A stretch of 64,000 nucleotides of DNA, from contig JAXRVH010000016.1 of NCBI GenBank assembly GCA_034640345.1, forward strand, positions 255,451 through 319,450, given 5' to 3'. A program made the translations under genes and the position numbers. This stretch comes from Drechslera avenae (taxonomy: Eukaryota; Ascomycota; Dothideomycetes; Pleosporales; Pleosporaceae). The notes under the pieces were generated by a model. It saw only the letters and a program-made list of their open reading frames with translations. It was not told the DNA's origin and did no database searches. Shown here piece by piece: positions 33,073-42,599 of this stretch (position 1 is the stretch's first letter; every line of letters begins with the position of its first letter).

Positions 33073-34584
33073 ATGTATCCATTTTCAGGCAGCAGTAGGG
33101 GGGGTGGTTTTGCTCCACGGGGAGCGCGAGGCCGCGGTGGACGAGCCCCTCACCTCACCAAGACCAGAGAACAGGTAAAACCTGACGTTGAGAGACATCC
33201 TCTTGGAGACATTGTGGAAACAATCCGCAGCTCAGACCTGATCACAGGAGCTATTCACTCAACTGATGTTCCTGAGATATCTGGGTGTAAGTACGTCGCA
33301 TCCTACAATTGGCTAAACAGCAAAACCCCCACGATCGTTGTTCCAGGTATGCTCCTCTCAGTATGTTTTGATATGGCCTAATTCTTCTCAGGAAAACCTC
33401 CACGGTGGACACCCCTCACGGCCCCACAACGTCTAAAGGAAGACAGTGGACAGTACTACCGTGACCCGAATGCAGCAAAGTACCCCGAGTACCCAATGGC
33501 CCCTGTTGTGCATAGCATTGTCGAGACGGATCGCGAATTTCCCACTGCCAACGTCGATCTTTTTGCATGCGGTAGCACCCTTGGCAACCTCCTCCGTTTC
33601 GCCCGTGGCATTGACAAAGCCTTTCGTTTCAACGTCGAGCTTATCGGCAACACCGTTTTCTTCATTCGCAAAGAAAACGACCCGAAAGAGGTCATCAAGG
33701 ACGTCAGAGGCTTCGGTCATACCTTTCCAGAGGCTTATACCACGTGGGACAACGACGTCAGGGGTTCTGACACGCATCAACGCATTATACAATATACATT
33801 TGGGGGTCTGAACTGTCTCGTTCGATTCGAGAGTGATGGCTATATCAAAGACGTTTCGGTAGACGGCAACAAAGCGTCTGATAAGGGCACAGCGGGTGAC
33901 GACGACCTCCTTCAAGCACTGCAGGGTACAACCATCAGCCATCCCTTCAAGACATTCAGCAAGACAATGGATAGGATATCAGTCAAGCGTGGTGGCTCGC
34001 CGGTTTCACAGAGCTCTATCTTCGACATGAAGACACGCTCTGGAAAGTACAACAAAGAGATCAACATGAGCGACATTTCGCCACAGTTGTGGCTTAAGCA
34101 AATCCCCAACTTCATTGTCGCGTACCACGATGGCCATGGTTTGTTCCAAGATATCCGCGTGCAAGATATCAGAAAGGATGTGCAGGCATGGCAGACAGAA
34201 AACGGAGATGGTATCCGTCGGTTCGCCGCACTCCTTGAAATGATTCTGGCAGTTGTAAAAAATGAACATCGAGTACTGCTTGAGGTCTACTGCCCAGGAT
34301 CAGATCGACTAGAGATTCGGCATCAGCATGGAGACGGTATGCATGCACTACCAATGCAGTTGGCTGATCGCTGGGCTGAGGGTGGATTGGATACGGGCCT
34401 CGTCACTCCTGGTGTTTCTGCCGATGAAGACTACGGGCTAGACGAGGATGAAGAGAAGCTGAGCTACAACGATCGACGGATTCTAGATCGTGACTTTGAT
34501 GACGATGACGATGAGTCTGATTCTGAGCGGGACTTTACAGCCTGCTCCCCTGAATGTGGGTACTGCGGAAAGTGTACATACTGA
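33073..34584 (+). CDS. RGG-rich N-terminus protein of an uncharacterised fungal family
   Basis: Exons 33073-33346 and 33392-34584 encode 488 residues; the 45-nt GT-AG intron splits a Gly codon and joins TIVVPG to KPPRWTPL. The N-terminus has an RG/RGG tract (GGGFAPRGARGRGGRAP) typical of RNA-binding proteins. A compact domain follows: KYVASYNWLN, FRFNVELIGNTVFFIRKE, TTWDNDVRG, HQRIIQYTFGGLNCLVRFESDGYIK, then SPQLWLKQIPNFIVAYHDG. The end is acidic (DFDDDDDESDSERD) with a Cys cluster CSPECGYCGKC. Homologues are widely labelled 'geranylgeranyl pyrophosphate synthetase' in fungal databases as I recall, but no prenyltransferase aspartate-rich catalytic pair is visible, so that label is not supported. 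Tyr/Phe/Glu strand patterns suggest a nucleic-acid enzyme fold (inference). It is head-to-head with the giant helicase gene. Confidence 0.75.
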
Positions 34585-34740
34585 AATTTGCAGTCACCCT
34601 AGACTGTCTCTGCTGGGTATGTAAGAGATGGACAGTATACACCATGCAGCTTAAATATCGTACCAATAAGTCAATATGCCCTTCCATTTCCTCGTTGATT
34701 ATTTATCTCCTTAGATAGCTCAAACCACTTATATTCTTGC

Positions 34741-34996
34741 TCAATCTTTCTTCAAATTCTCCTCCTTGATATCGCTCTTCTTCTCTTCTTCCTTGTCACC
34801 AGACCCGCTGCCACTACCCTTGTAATGACTCCCTTCCTTTCCTGGCTCAAAAACCGTGTTACCTACATCGAACATTGTTAGCTCAAGCTCTTCACAAGTA
34901 GCACGTGCAAGCCATCAACATACAGGAAGCACAATGCGCCCAAGCACCATCCTTGGTCAAATCAGCCCCGGCATCGCATTCAGGACACTTGACCAT
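34741..34996 (-). CDS. Small zinc-ribbon protein, 64 residues
   Basis: Exons 34996-34924 and 34862-34741 encode 64 residues; the 61-nt intron has a GTATGT donor and TAG acceptor and splits a Cys codon. The protein opens MVKCPECDAGADLTKDG, followed by WAHCASCGNTVFEPGKEG, so two CxxC pairs (Cys4/Cys7 and Cys22/Cys25) can bind one zinc. The C-terminal half is Gly/Ser then Lys/Glu-rich and likely disordered. Too short for ordinary gene finding, but the conserved-looking knuckles, clean splice and low-complexity tail in frame support it. It converges with the RGG-rich gene, 156 bases apart. Role unknown. Confidence 0.65.
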
Positions 34997-36680
34997 TGCA
35001 GATGTTCTTCGAGGAGTTATTGTATGAGGTAGAAGACGCAGAAATCGAGTTTTAGAGATACTGTTGGTGTTGCGTTGCTTAGGCTGCGAACTCGTGATAG
35101 AGTTTAAACTGCATCACGCTAAATGGAGGGGCATGATGTCACAGACCAATGAGCTGCTAAGTAATGGTCAAAAATGGTAAGCGTCGTTTTAATGCTTACA
35201 GTATCTTTCGTCGGAGATTATGTGCACGGTGAATGGACATGGAACGTGACCTTGGGTAGTGTGGCGTTAGGAGGGAGCTGGTATTACTAATTACATGAAA
35301 GAGCTGCAGCTCAAAGCAGCCAGCGACCCCATGTGTACCTAGCAGCGCAAACTCGACAGCATCGGCAATCTAGGCATACAACGGTAGCAATGGTCCAGAA
35401 CCGCCGTGGATCTTGTTCTGCATCATGAGCGATTCGGCCCACACCTTTACCAGGATTCTCCATGTTTCGTTGTCAATACCAGTCCTCACGGACTCAGTCC
35501 GTGTGTAAGCATCAAACTTTGCTTATCCGCACTCGCCCGCCCCATTACATCTCTCCCAAAAACACCCGAAATTTCCTCTGCTATCTCCTCAACCCATAAA
35601 CAAACTCAAAATGAAACTCGTCTTTCTTCCTGATGCAACCACAGCTCAGCCTCCTCTGCTATTGACAATAAACACGAGCGGAACACTTTGCCGATCACGC
35701 CGAGAGTCGGACGCGGTAAGCACGTACTGCCGTTGAGCATGGACCAGAACAGCGGAATTGTGAACCGATTGGATGGAGTAATAGAAGTCCCACGAAGGAA
35801 CAAGGTGACTGAATTGCAAATCTCCCAGCTATAGACTTTACGGACCCATTCATACTGTTGTAAGAGTCGACAGTGGAACCTGTATTGCAGTTTGGTCGTG
35901 CGACCTTCTTTTCTTTCCGCACCCTCCTCTAGAGTTTTCATCCAGCATCGGAATGTAAGCTAGCATTATTGGTGACCCGCATCTCAAGCATGATTCATGT
36001 TTGCGAACCATGGAAGCTGACCGTTTCAGGGGCGGGGGCTGCTTCATTTACTGAGTGTTCTTGAATCATGTAACGCGAACACCCGCCTTTGGAGTCCTTA
36101 ACCGATGTCAGTTATAACCTCCTAAACTGCATATCGCCTAACACCTGCGTGGAACTCGGTTCGTCTACGGCCTCTTGTGGAGAGAAATGCATTAGAAGCC
36201 ATTTCCATGTCAAAGCGACAGGCCCATTGTCCACCGGATCCACCTTGCGCAAGCTCGTCTCCGCACCAAAGGATCAAAGGCTTGAACCTTGTTACTATAA
36301 GGGGATATATGGTTGGGCGCCTCATCAATCCAGCAGATCTGCATGTCAGATTGGAATTCAACACTTACGGGTGGACCGCACATATTGTCTATGGGCCGAA
36401 TACCGGGTTACGATGCTTCAGCTCGTCAAACTCTCCCTATCTTCTTTATTATCGCAACGTCTCTGCTTTAGCACGTCTCTGTACTGTGCAGGGTATACCG
36501 TTTCTTGCTACACGTGAGCATCGTGTTACTGAGTCACGCCATACGAGGAATCCTTCCTGTCGTGAAGCCCATGACGATCAAACGCTCATAGAACAGGACG
36601 ACTGTAATACTTTCCCCTTTCACAAGCCGTTTTATTTCTCTCTTATCTCTCTCTATTCTTTTTCTTCTTTATACAACGAG
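34997..36680. other. Intergenic region
   Basis: About 1.7 kb. The frame of the rhodopsin-domain gene stays open back to 36177, but that sequence lacks family character and is treated as leader; pyrimidine-rich DNA (TCTCTCTT, TTTCTTCTTT) immediately precedes the start at 36681. Other frames overlap and look spurious. Confidence 0.45.
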
Positions 36681-37788
36681 ATGTCCACCACAATCTCGAT
36701 ACCGCCATACTCTAACAAATCCGCCATCTACCTCGGACCGGTTATATCATTCGGAATCATCGCGCTCTTGCTTGTCATCGCGCGTATATACACGCGTCTT
36801 AATAGGACTGGGAAACTACAACTCGATGACTGGCTCATCATCTTAGCGGAACCACTGTCGCTCACTGGCATATGCCTTGCCATTGCAGCAACGTCGTACG
36901 GATGGGGCAAACCAGCATCGTATTTCACGCCTGAAGATCTCAAGACGACTCTCAAGCTGCAGTTTGCGCTTCAAACTGTATGGCTCTTCACGTTATGGTC
37001 GGTGCGCCTATCTGTCGCGTGCTCACTACTGCGTTTTGGAACCGAGAGGCTTTGGCGATGGCCACTATACTTCGTCATGGGTCTCCAGACTCTGATTTCC
37101 GGAGCCTATGTGGTAATTCAGTTTGCGCAATGCAAACCTGTCAGCGCCAACTGGGACACGGGTATCACTTCCAAATGCTGGAATTTACATCCAATCATCA
37201 CCCTCGGATGGGTCGTCGCTGGTAAGGATTGCGCTCCCCCTCGAAAGCTGAGCATGACTGATCAACATGTCAGGTATCTTCATAGCAATGGATCTAGTGC
37301 TGTCACTTATGCCCATCCGCCTGATTCGGACTCTCAATCGGTCAACGTCGGAAAAGATACTCATCAGCGTGCTCATGGCCCTCGGTCTTCTCGCCACCGC
37401 CATCAGCTGTGCTAAAATGACAACTTTCACATCCTTTGGCGAGGGCGACGTCATGCAGGCTACCATCGTGCCTTCCCTCTGGGCCAAACTGGAAGAACAA
37501 GTCGGCATCATTGCTACCTCGCTCCCATGGCTCAAAAGCCCCGTTGAGCGCTGGCTAAAGAAGATGGGCTTGTTGAAGGAGCATCAGCTTACGAAACCCA
37601 GTTTCGTCGCGGATATGAGTCTACCGGCAGTAAAGAATGTCGGCGATGATAGCGGCAATGGAGATGCAGAGAGTGCTCAGGCAACAAAAGAAAACATAAG
37701 GGTCGATTCAGCGGCTGTTCTGGGAACCAAGGGCTCAATTTCGAGCGTGCTAAATAAGCAGAGGAATGATTTCAGGCGCATTATCTAA
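36681..37788 (+). CDS. Rhodopsin-domain (Pth11/SAT4-like) integral membrane protein
   Basis: Exons 36681-37221 and 37274-37788 encode 351 residues; the 52-nt GT-AG intron splits a Gly codon (VVAG|IFIAMDL). The sequence shows the fungal rhodopsin-domain layout with about seven hydrophobic segments: YLGPVISFGIIALLLVIARIYTRL, then LDDWLIILAEPLSLTGICLAIA, WLFTLWSVRLSVACSLL, FVMGLQTLISGAYVVIQF, the CKPVSANWD and KCWNLHPIITLG loop, IFIAMDLVLSLMPIRLI, and ILISVLMALGLLATAISCAKM. The DDW after helix 1 and the cysteines around the CKP...KCW loop are hallmarks of this family. It lacks an N-terminal CFEM domain, unlike Pth11 itself. Members sit in the plasma membrane or endomembranes and may act as sensors; the ligand is unknown. 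Confidence 0.85.
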
Positions 37789-38544
37789 TTGCGACAATGG
37801 GGTTTACGACTTTTTCTGATGCATGCCATACCATGGGCTTTAGCGCGGCGTTGAAGACGTTACTGCACGATATTCTTGAGGAAGAGTACGAAAAACTTGA
37901 AGGCTACCAGTTGTATGATACAGCATACTGTGATATCAATAACATGTCTATATACAACAATCTCAAAGTGCCATAAGGAGTAAGCAACGACGACGCCGTA
38001 CCTCGGCGAGATTCGCCCGAAACATGGAGTACCTTCGGGATATTAGCTAATTAGCGCATCTTCCTCTCCGCTTGTCTGAAAATCCACATTGGATCTTCCT
38101 CACAGCAAAACTTGCATTTACACAGTCGTTGCCGCAAGTTTGTCTTTGACACCTTGACCCACTTTGATTGGTTCACTCATAGAATCATAAGCATCAACAA
38201 CTGTACAGTGATGTACATAGAAACAGCATGCGCTATTCCAACAAAGCAACAGAAGTCGTCGAGGAAGACTACACGGTAACCGCAGCGCTTCCGCATCAGC
38301 ACTAAAAAGAACGGCACGCGCCTTCAGTCTGGGGTGCATACTAACCGTCGCCACTAGCCATAATGACGTTGGCACCCATTTGTACATGCCCTAGCTCGAG
38401 ATCTAGACGTCGTCTTTCCATCTCGTACTTTCCTGTAGCCTTTTATCCTCTCTCTTCCAAGATTCCTTTTCAAACAAGAGAAGCTTAAACCAGATAGCCA
38501 CCTACTACCCTATAATCATAACAGTCCTCCCCTAACCCCTAAAA
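37789..38544. other. Intergenic region between two plus-strand genes
   Basis: About 756 bases, the last 100 being C/T/A-rich leader-like sequence before the HPP gene. No other feature was recognised. Confidence 0.45.
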
Positions 38545-39435
38545 ATGCCGATATGGGACCCCCTCGTCCCTGCGGAACGCGCCATCCAACGCAGTCTCGC
38601 ACGGCTGCCCCCAGGCATAAGCCACTGGCTAGGCTACCGAGCAAAAGCACAGCCTGCATCCCCCACATGGCTTGTTTGCATCTGGGGTTTCATCGGCGCC
38701 TTTTGTGGTCTGAGTAGCATCTTGGCCATCTTTGGCCATGCAGACTACTTTACACGACGCGCCGTTCCGCCTATAATAGCGTCATTTGTAAGTCTCTCTC
38801 TGCCTAAAAATCCGTCTTTTCGTCCATATACCCACAGTCTGAAAGGGGGAAATTCAATCCCTTTCTAGAAAGAAGAAGAAGAACATACGATATCAACTAA
38901 CCACAACAACAACCAGGGCGCCTCAGCAATCCTCTGCTACAACGCCATCGACGCCCCCCTTGCACAACCCCGCTCCCTCATCTTTGGCCACTTCTTCTCC
39001 GGCCTCACCGGCGTCATCGTAGCCACAATCTTCCAGTTCGACCTCGACAAAGACCCATACCCGGATCTGCAATGGCTCGCTGCCGCCCTGGCCACCGCAA
39101 TCGCCCTCGTCGTCATGCACCTGACTAAAACTACGCATCCGCCTGCTGGCGCTACGGCGCTGATGCCATGTGTAGATGTGCATATTTGGGCGCTGAGGTG
39201 GTATTTCTTGCCCGTGTTGCTACTTAGTTCGAGCGTGGTGCTGGGCACGGCGCTGGTGACGATGAATGTGCAGAGGCAGTATCCAAAGTTTTGGGTTGCG
39301 CAGGTTCCGGCGCCGCAGCCGCCAGCAAAGACAGAGACGGATAAGGCGGAGGCCAAGGAGCAGGTGTTGAGGGGGGAATCTGATGCGGGGAGTCCGCACG
39401 ATACGCTGAGAGATGTGGAGAGAGGGCCGGCGTAG
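38545..39435 (+). CDS. HPP-family integral membrane protein
   Basis: Exons 38545-38787 and 38917-39435 encode 253 residues; the 129-nt intron is phase 0 between IIASF and GASAIL. The HPP motif that names the family is at about residue 152 (THPPAGATAL). Hydrophobic segments are WLVCIWGFIGAFCGLSSILAIF, PPIIASFGASAILCY, SLIFGHFFSGLTGVIVATIF, WLAAALATAIALVVMHL and WYFLPVLLLSSSVVLGTALV, so four or five membrane helices. Bacterial and plastid HPP proteins transport nitrite across membranes; the fungal substrate is not known. The C-terminal ~45 residues are hydrophilic (KTETDKAEAKEQ). The gene converges with the copper-radical oxidase. Confidence 0.88.
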
Positions 39436-39763
39436 TGGTTGCATGTGTTTGTACATGTCTATATTTTAGCGCTACATTGCAATTCCCATCTACCTACAGA
39501 GTCCATGTCCAGAGGCTCGTCACATGACTCTCAGTACTTTCATATCAGCTTAATAATAACAATAAACTAAAACATAGGGGGGTATCCTAAACAGTAGATA
39601 TGTATAGAGTCTATCAACGTTCTCATTTATTTCGTTAATTCCCAGTAAAATCCAGCGGCCGTAGCGCGACTGGGCTCATTCAACTCTCATTACCATTTAT
39701 ACTCTGCCCCCATTAAGTCATTAAAATTCGCCCAGTAATTGTTTCTGCAACGCCCACCCCCAA
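39436..39763. other. Convergent 3' intergenic region
   Basis: AT-rich 3' sequence between the HPP and galactose-oxidase-like stop codons; nothing else seen. Confidence 0.45.
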
Positions 39764-41299
39764 CTACACCTGCGAGACGTACACCGTCTTGGCCACACTT
39801 GGCACACCCTCCTTGCTCACGGCAAAAAGATACCATGCGCCCGGCAACATGACACCCTGGTCATTGAGAATAGGTAGCTCGACCTTGTTCCCATTAGCCT
39901 TTGGGTTTAGCGGTACCCTCCTCTGATCGCTGTTGACACTGTGCGTCACACTACCGATCCTGATCAACGAAAACTTGACGCCATCTGCGGAGCCCTTCAT
40001 CTCAACTTCAAGCTTGCCACCCGGTGCAACAGTGGCGAATTTGAGCTTTTCGATGACTGGTCTTTGAGCGCCGGTATTGAGGTATGGGGGTGTGAAGATT
40101 TGGGCGTTGGGATGGTTAGCAGACTGGATGCACTCTCTCGCCAGCATGCCGGTTGCATCGACCCAGCAGAGACCGCCGCCGCCGCTGAAAACTGTGCCGT
40201 CGGCCAGTAGGATGGAGACGGAATGGTAGTTTCTAGGCACCTTTTCGGCAGCGAGCTCGGTGAACTGCTTCGTCTCGGGATCAAACATCTCGGGTATGAA
40301 GACAGGGTCCCTGTCTGTGAAGCCCTTGGCATATCGCTGGCCGCCGGTGATCAAGACCTTGCCATCGGGCAGAACCACGACGTTGGCAAAGGCACGCGGA
40401 TAATGCATGTCAGGTAGTTTGTCCACCTTTGCAGGTGCGCCCACGTTATCAATCTCGATCAAGTGTGCAACCCTGAGGGCAGGTGATTCGTCATACCACT
40501 GCGATCCTCCGGCAGTGAAAATTTTGCCGACATCGTACATGACGTGGACGCCGCACATGGCATCGTTGAAATAGTCGCGAACGCCTGCATGGCTGGTGCC
40601 GCCTTGGTTGTCGGTGTAGTACCAATTCATTGCCTTGCTGGGTCCAGCCTGGAAGACGCTGCCGTTACGCCAGGGAAAGAGCCACGCATGATTATCCTCT
40701 CGAAAAATTTCCTCGCGGTCCTGAGTCAACATGGGCTCGACGGCTGCACCGGGCAGGAGCGTCCAGGTATTGGCTTTGGGGTCGTAGATTTCTCCTGCCT
40801 TTCCGCCTCTTGGGCCACTCCATGAGCCACCAATGGTGAAAACCTTGCCATCGGACAAGATGGTGCTGCTCTGGTAGCCACGGGCTATTTTCATGTCCGG
40901 TGCGGATGTGAACTTGTTGTCTTTTGGATCGTAGATGGTCGTTTTCTCCGCATTGCTTCCGCCAGTGATAATCAAGCGTCCGTCACCTAGGGCGCTCATG
41001 CCAGGGCAGAACATATCGTGCTTCGTCTCGGCGACCTCGCGTGTCGACGTGGCTCCAGTGACCCAATTATACTCTGCAAACTGAGTTTTGCCCTGTTCAC
41101 CGCCAAAAGCAGTTGGTGAGAATGCCGAATACACCATCATCTTGGTTGGCGAGGGGTAGTCTGGAACAATGTAGGCCGCCACGGGTATCACAGGAAGTTG
41201 GATGATATCGCTCCATTTTCCAAGGCGGGCTTCCTGAGCTAGGGCAGATGTGGTAAATAGTGAGAAAATGGCGGCTGCCGCCCTTGGATGAGAAAACAT
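39764..41299 (-). CDS. Secreted copper-radical oxidase, AA5 galactose/alcohol oxidase-like
   Basis: One exon of 511 residues. An N-terminal signal peptide (about 1-21, cut after ALA) is followed by a kelch-type seven-bladed propeller (repeats such as GKVFTIGGSWSG, GKVLITGG, GTVFSGGGG) and a C-terminal immunoglobulin-like DUF1929 domain. The copper-radical site of galactose oxidase is complete: Cys98 (KHDMFCPG) and Tyr142 (ARGYQSS) for the thioether-linked radical, Trp160 stacking (GGSWSG), Tyr358 and His359 (RNYHSVSILL), and His453 (VTHSVNSDQRR). The enzyme would oxidise a primary alcohol to an aldehyde, reducing oxygen to peroxide, outside the cell. The classic ~130-residue N-terminal CBM32 domain is absent. 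Keeping Trp160 favours sugar-type substrates over the simple-alcohol oxidases that replace it, but this is inference from family knowledge. Confidence 0.92.
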   Translation of the reverse strand: MFSHPRAAAAIFSLFTTSALAQEARLGKWSDIIQLPVIPVAAYIVPDYPSPTKMMVYSAFSPTAFGGEQGKTQFAEYNWVTGATSTREVAETKHDMFCPGMSALGDGRLIITGGSNAEKTTIYDPKDNKFTSAPDMKIARGYQSSTILSDGKVFTIGGSWSGPRGGKAGEIYDPKANTWTLLPGAAVEPMLTQDREEIFREDNHAWLFPWRNGSVFQAGPSKAMNWYYTDNQGGTSHAGVRDYFNDAMCGVHVMYDVGKIFTAGGSQWYDESPALRVAHLIEIDNVGAPAKVDKLPDMHYPRAFANVVVLPDGKVLITGGQRYAKGFTDRDPVFIPEMFDPETKQFTELAAEKVPRNYHSVSILLADGTVFSGGGGLCWVDATGMLARECIQSANHPNAQIFTPPYLNTGAQRPVIEKLKFATVAPGGKLEVEMKGSADGVKFSLIRIGSVTHSVNSDQRRVPLNPKANGNKVELPILNDQGVMLPGAWYLFAVSKEGVPSVAKTVYVSQV

Positions 41300-42599
41300 T
41301 ATAGATTAGGTCTCGTAAGAATTGACTGTGAAGATGAATTACAGCGCGTAGGATTTGTAGTATGTGTACTTCCACCACTAAAAAAGCAAGTCAGCAGACT
41401 ATAAACATTGAGGAAAAGCAAAACGGGAAAGTGTTAAACAAACAAGTATTGAATGAAGGCGCTTGTCCCGGATCCATGCCATTGAAGAAGAAGCGGTGGT
41501 GAAATAGGCTTAAATCTTGCATGATGGTGTACCTTAGAGTACCATCAAGATCTCAGCTTTATGCTTCACACCACAGTCTCTCATCTAAGTAGGACACGGA
41601 TTGCGCTTATTTAGTGCTACTGTCAGCTACTACCGCACACCACATTAAACTCGTACTTGGATTTTGAAATCCTAATAGATCTGCTTACAAGAGATACAAA
41701 GCTGGGTTCACAGCTCAGCACACTCGCGACATGCGCCAAAAGGCGTACCAAACCGCACTGGTCAATGCTGTATCGAGATATCAGGCGGCGATCGCCATCT
41801 GAGCACTGGCAAACGTGGCACTATCGCGTGTGTAAAAGCACATCCTATGATGCCATACTACGCCAGCAGAGAAAAGTACCATGGCTGAGAATATGCAAAT
41901 GCAATTAGACAAGTCGGTAAGCCTCACATTAAAAGCCGTTGTGAGGTAGCGCTGGAAACGTCGGGGTACTCGCTCCCGTCTCGGGCGTACTAAGAGGCTA
42001 TCTAGCCTCAACGTGGATGCATAATTTATCGTTTCTCCAGCGTGATTCCAGAATATTTGTGCTCATCGCAACAAGAACGACTTAAAAATCGATGGGATGT
42101 AGCAACAAAATCAGCGTGCATGACATTGTCGGTGAGCAAGAGTGTCGGTCGATTCGGTGTTGTCAGTAGCAGCGCACGTGGCCGGTTGGAGCCTGTGTAG
42201 ACAGTCTTGATGTATTGCGACTAGCTGTTTGATGGTAGCGTACGGAAGCCGGCGAGGATGCAGAGTGTTGAGGCCGTAGTCAACGGGAAGCTACCCTAGG
42301 CTCAAAATGCGGGTTAGTAAGCAAACCCGCTAACTTCACCCCGATAGCACGGTTCGCAATGTCGGTGCGCGAAAGATGCTATCAATCCGTTCAGGATTCA
42401 AGACTCGCTACAACGATTGCTCCATGAAACACTGTACAATTTGTGTCATTGTTCGCCGACCTAATGGCCACCGAGCAAAATTACGCTTGAACAATAGCGG
42501 TATGCGCTCACCTGAATTGTCAAAAGCCATTTCAAGCTCCATCCACACTCCTCCTAGGCAGAAAACTATAAAAGATGACTTCTATCCCCTCTCACCAAC
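41300..42599. other. Intergenic region with a possible F-box-like relic
   Basis: About 1.3 kb upstream of the oxidase and 3' of the F-box gene. An open plus-strand frame at 41657-41908 reads LDFEILIDLL, QLSTLATCAKRRTKPH and WSMLYRDIRR, somewhat like the start of fungal F-box-type proteins, but it is short, lacks the rest of such a gene and has no clear splice continuation. Not called as a gene. Confidence 0.35.

Noticed and set aside
33073..34584. Geranylgeranyl pyrophosphate synthase identity
   Set aside because: No aspartate-rich prenyltransferase motifs in a suitable setting; the acidic run near the C-terminus is low complexity.
36177..36680. N-terminal extension of the rhodopsin-domain protein
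   Set aside because: The frame is open, but the sequence is not membrane- or signal-like, and the ATG at 36681 lies directly before the first helix.
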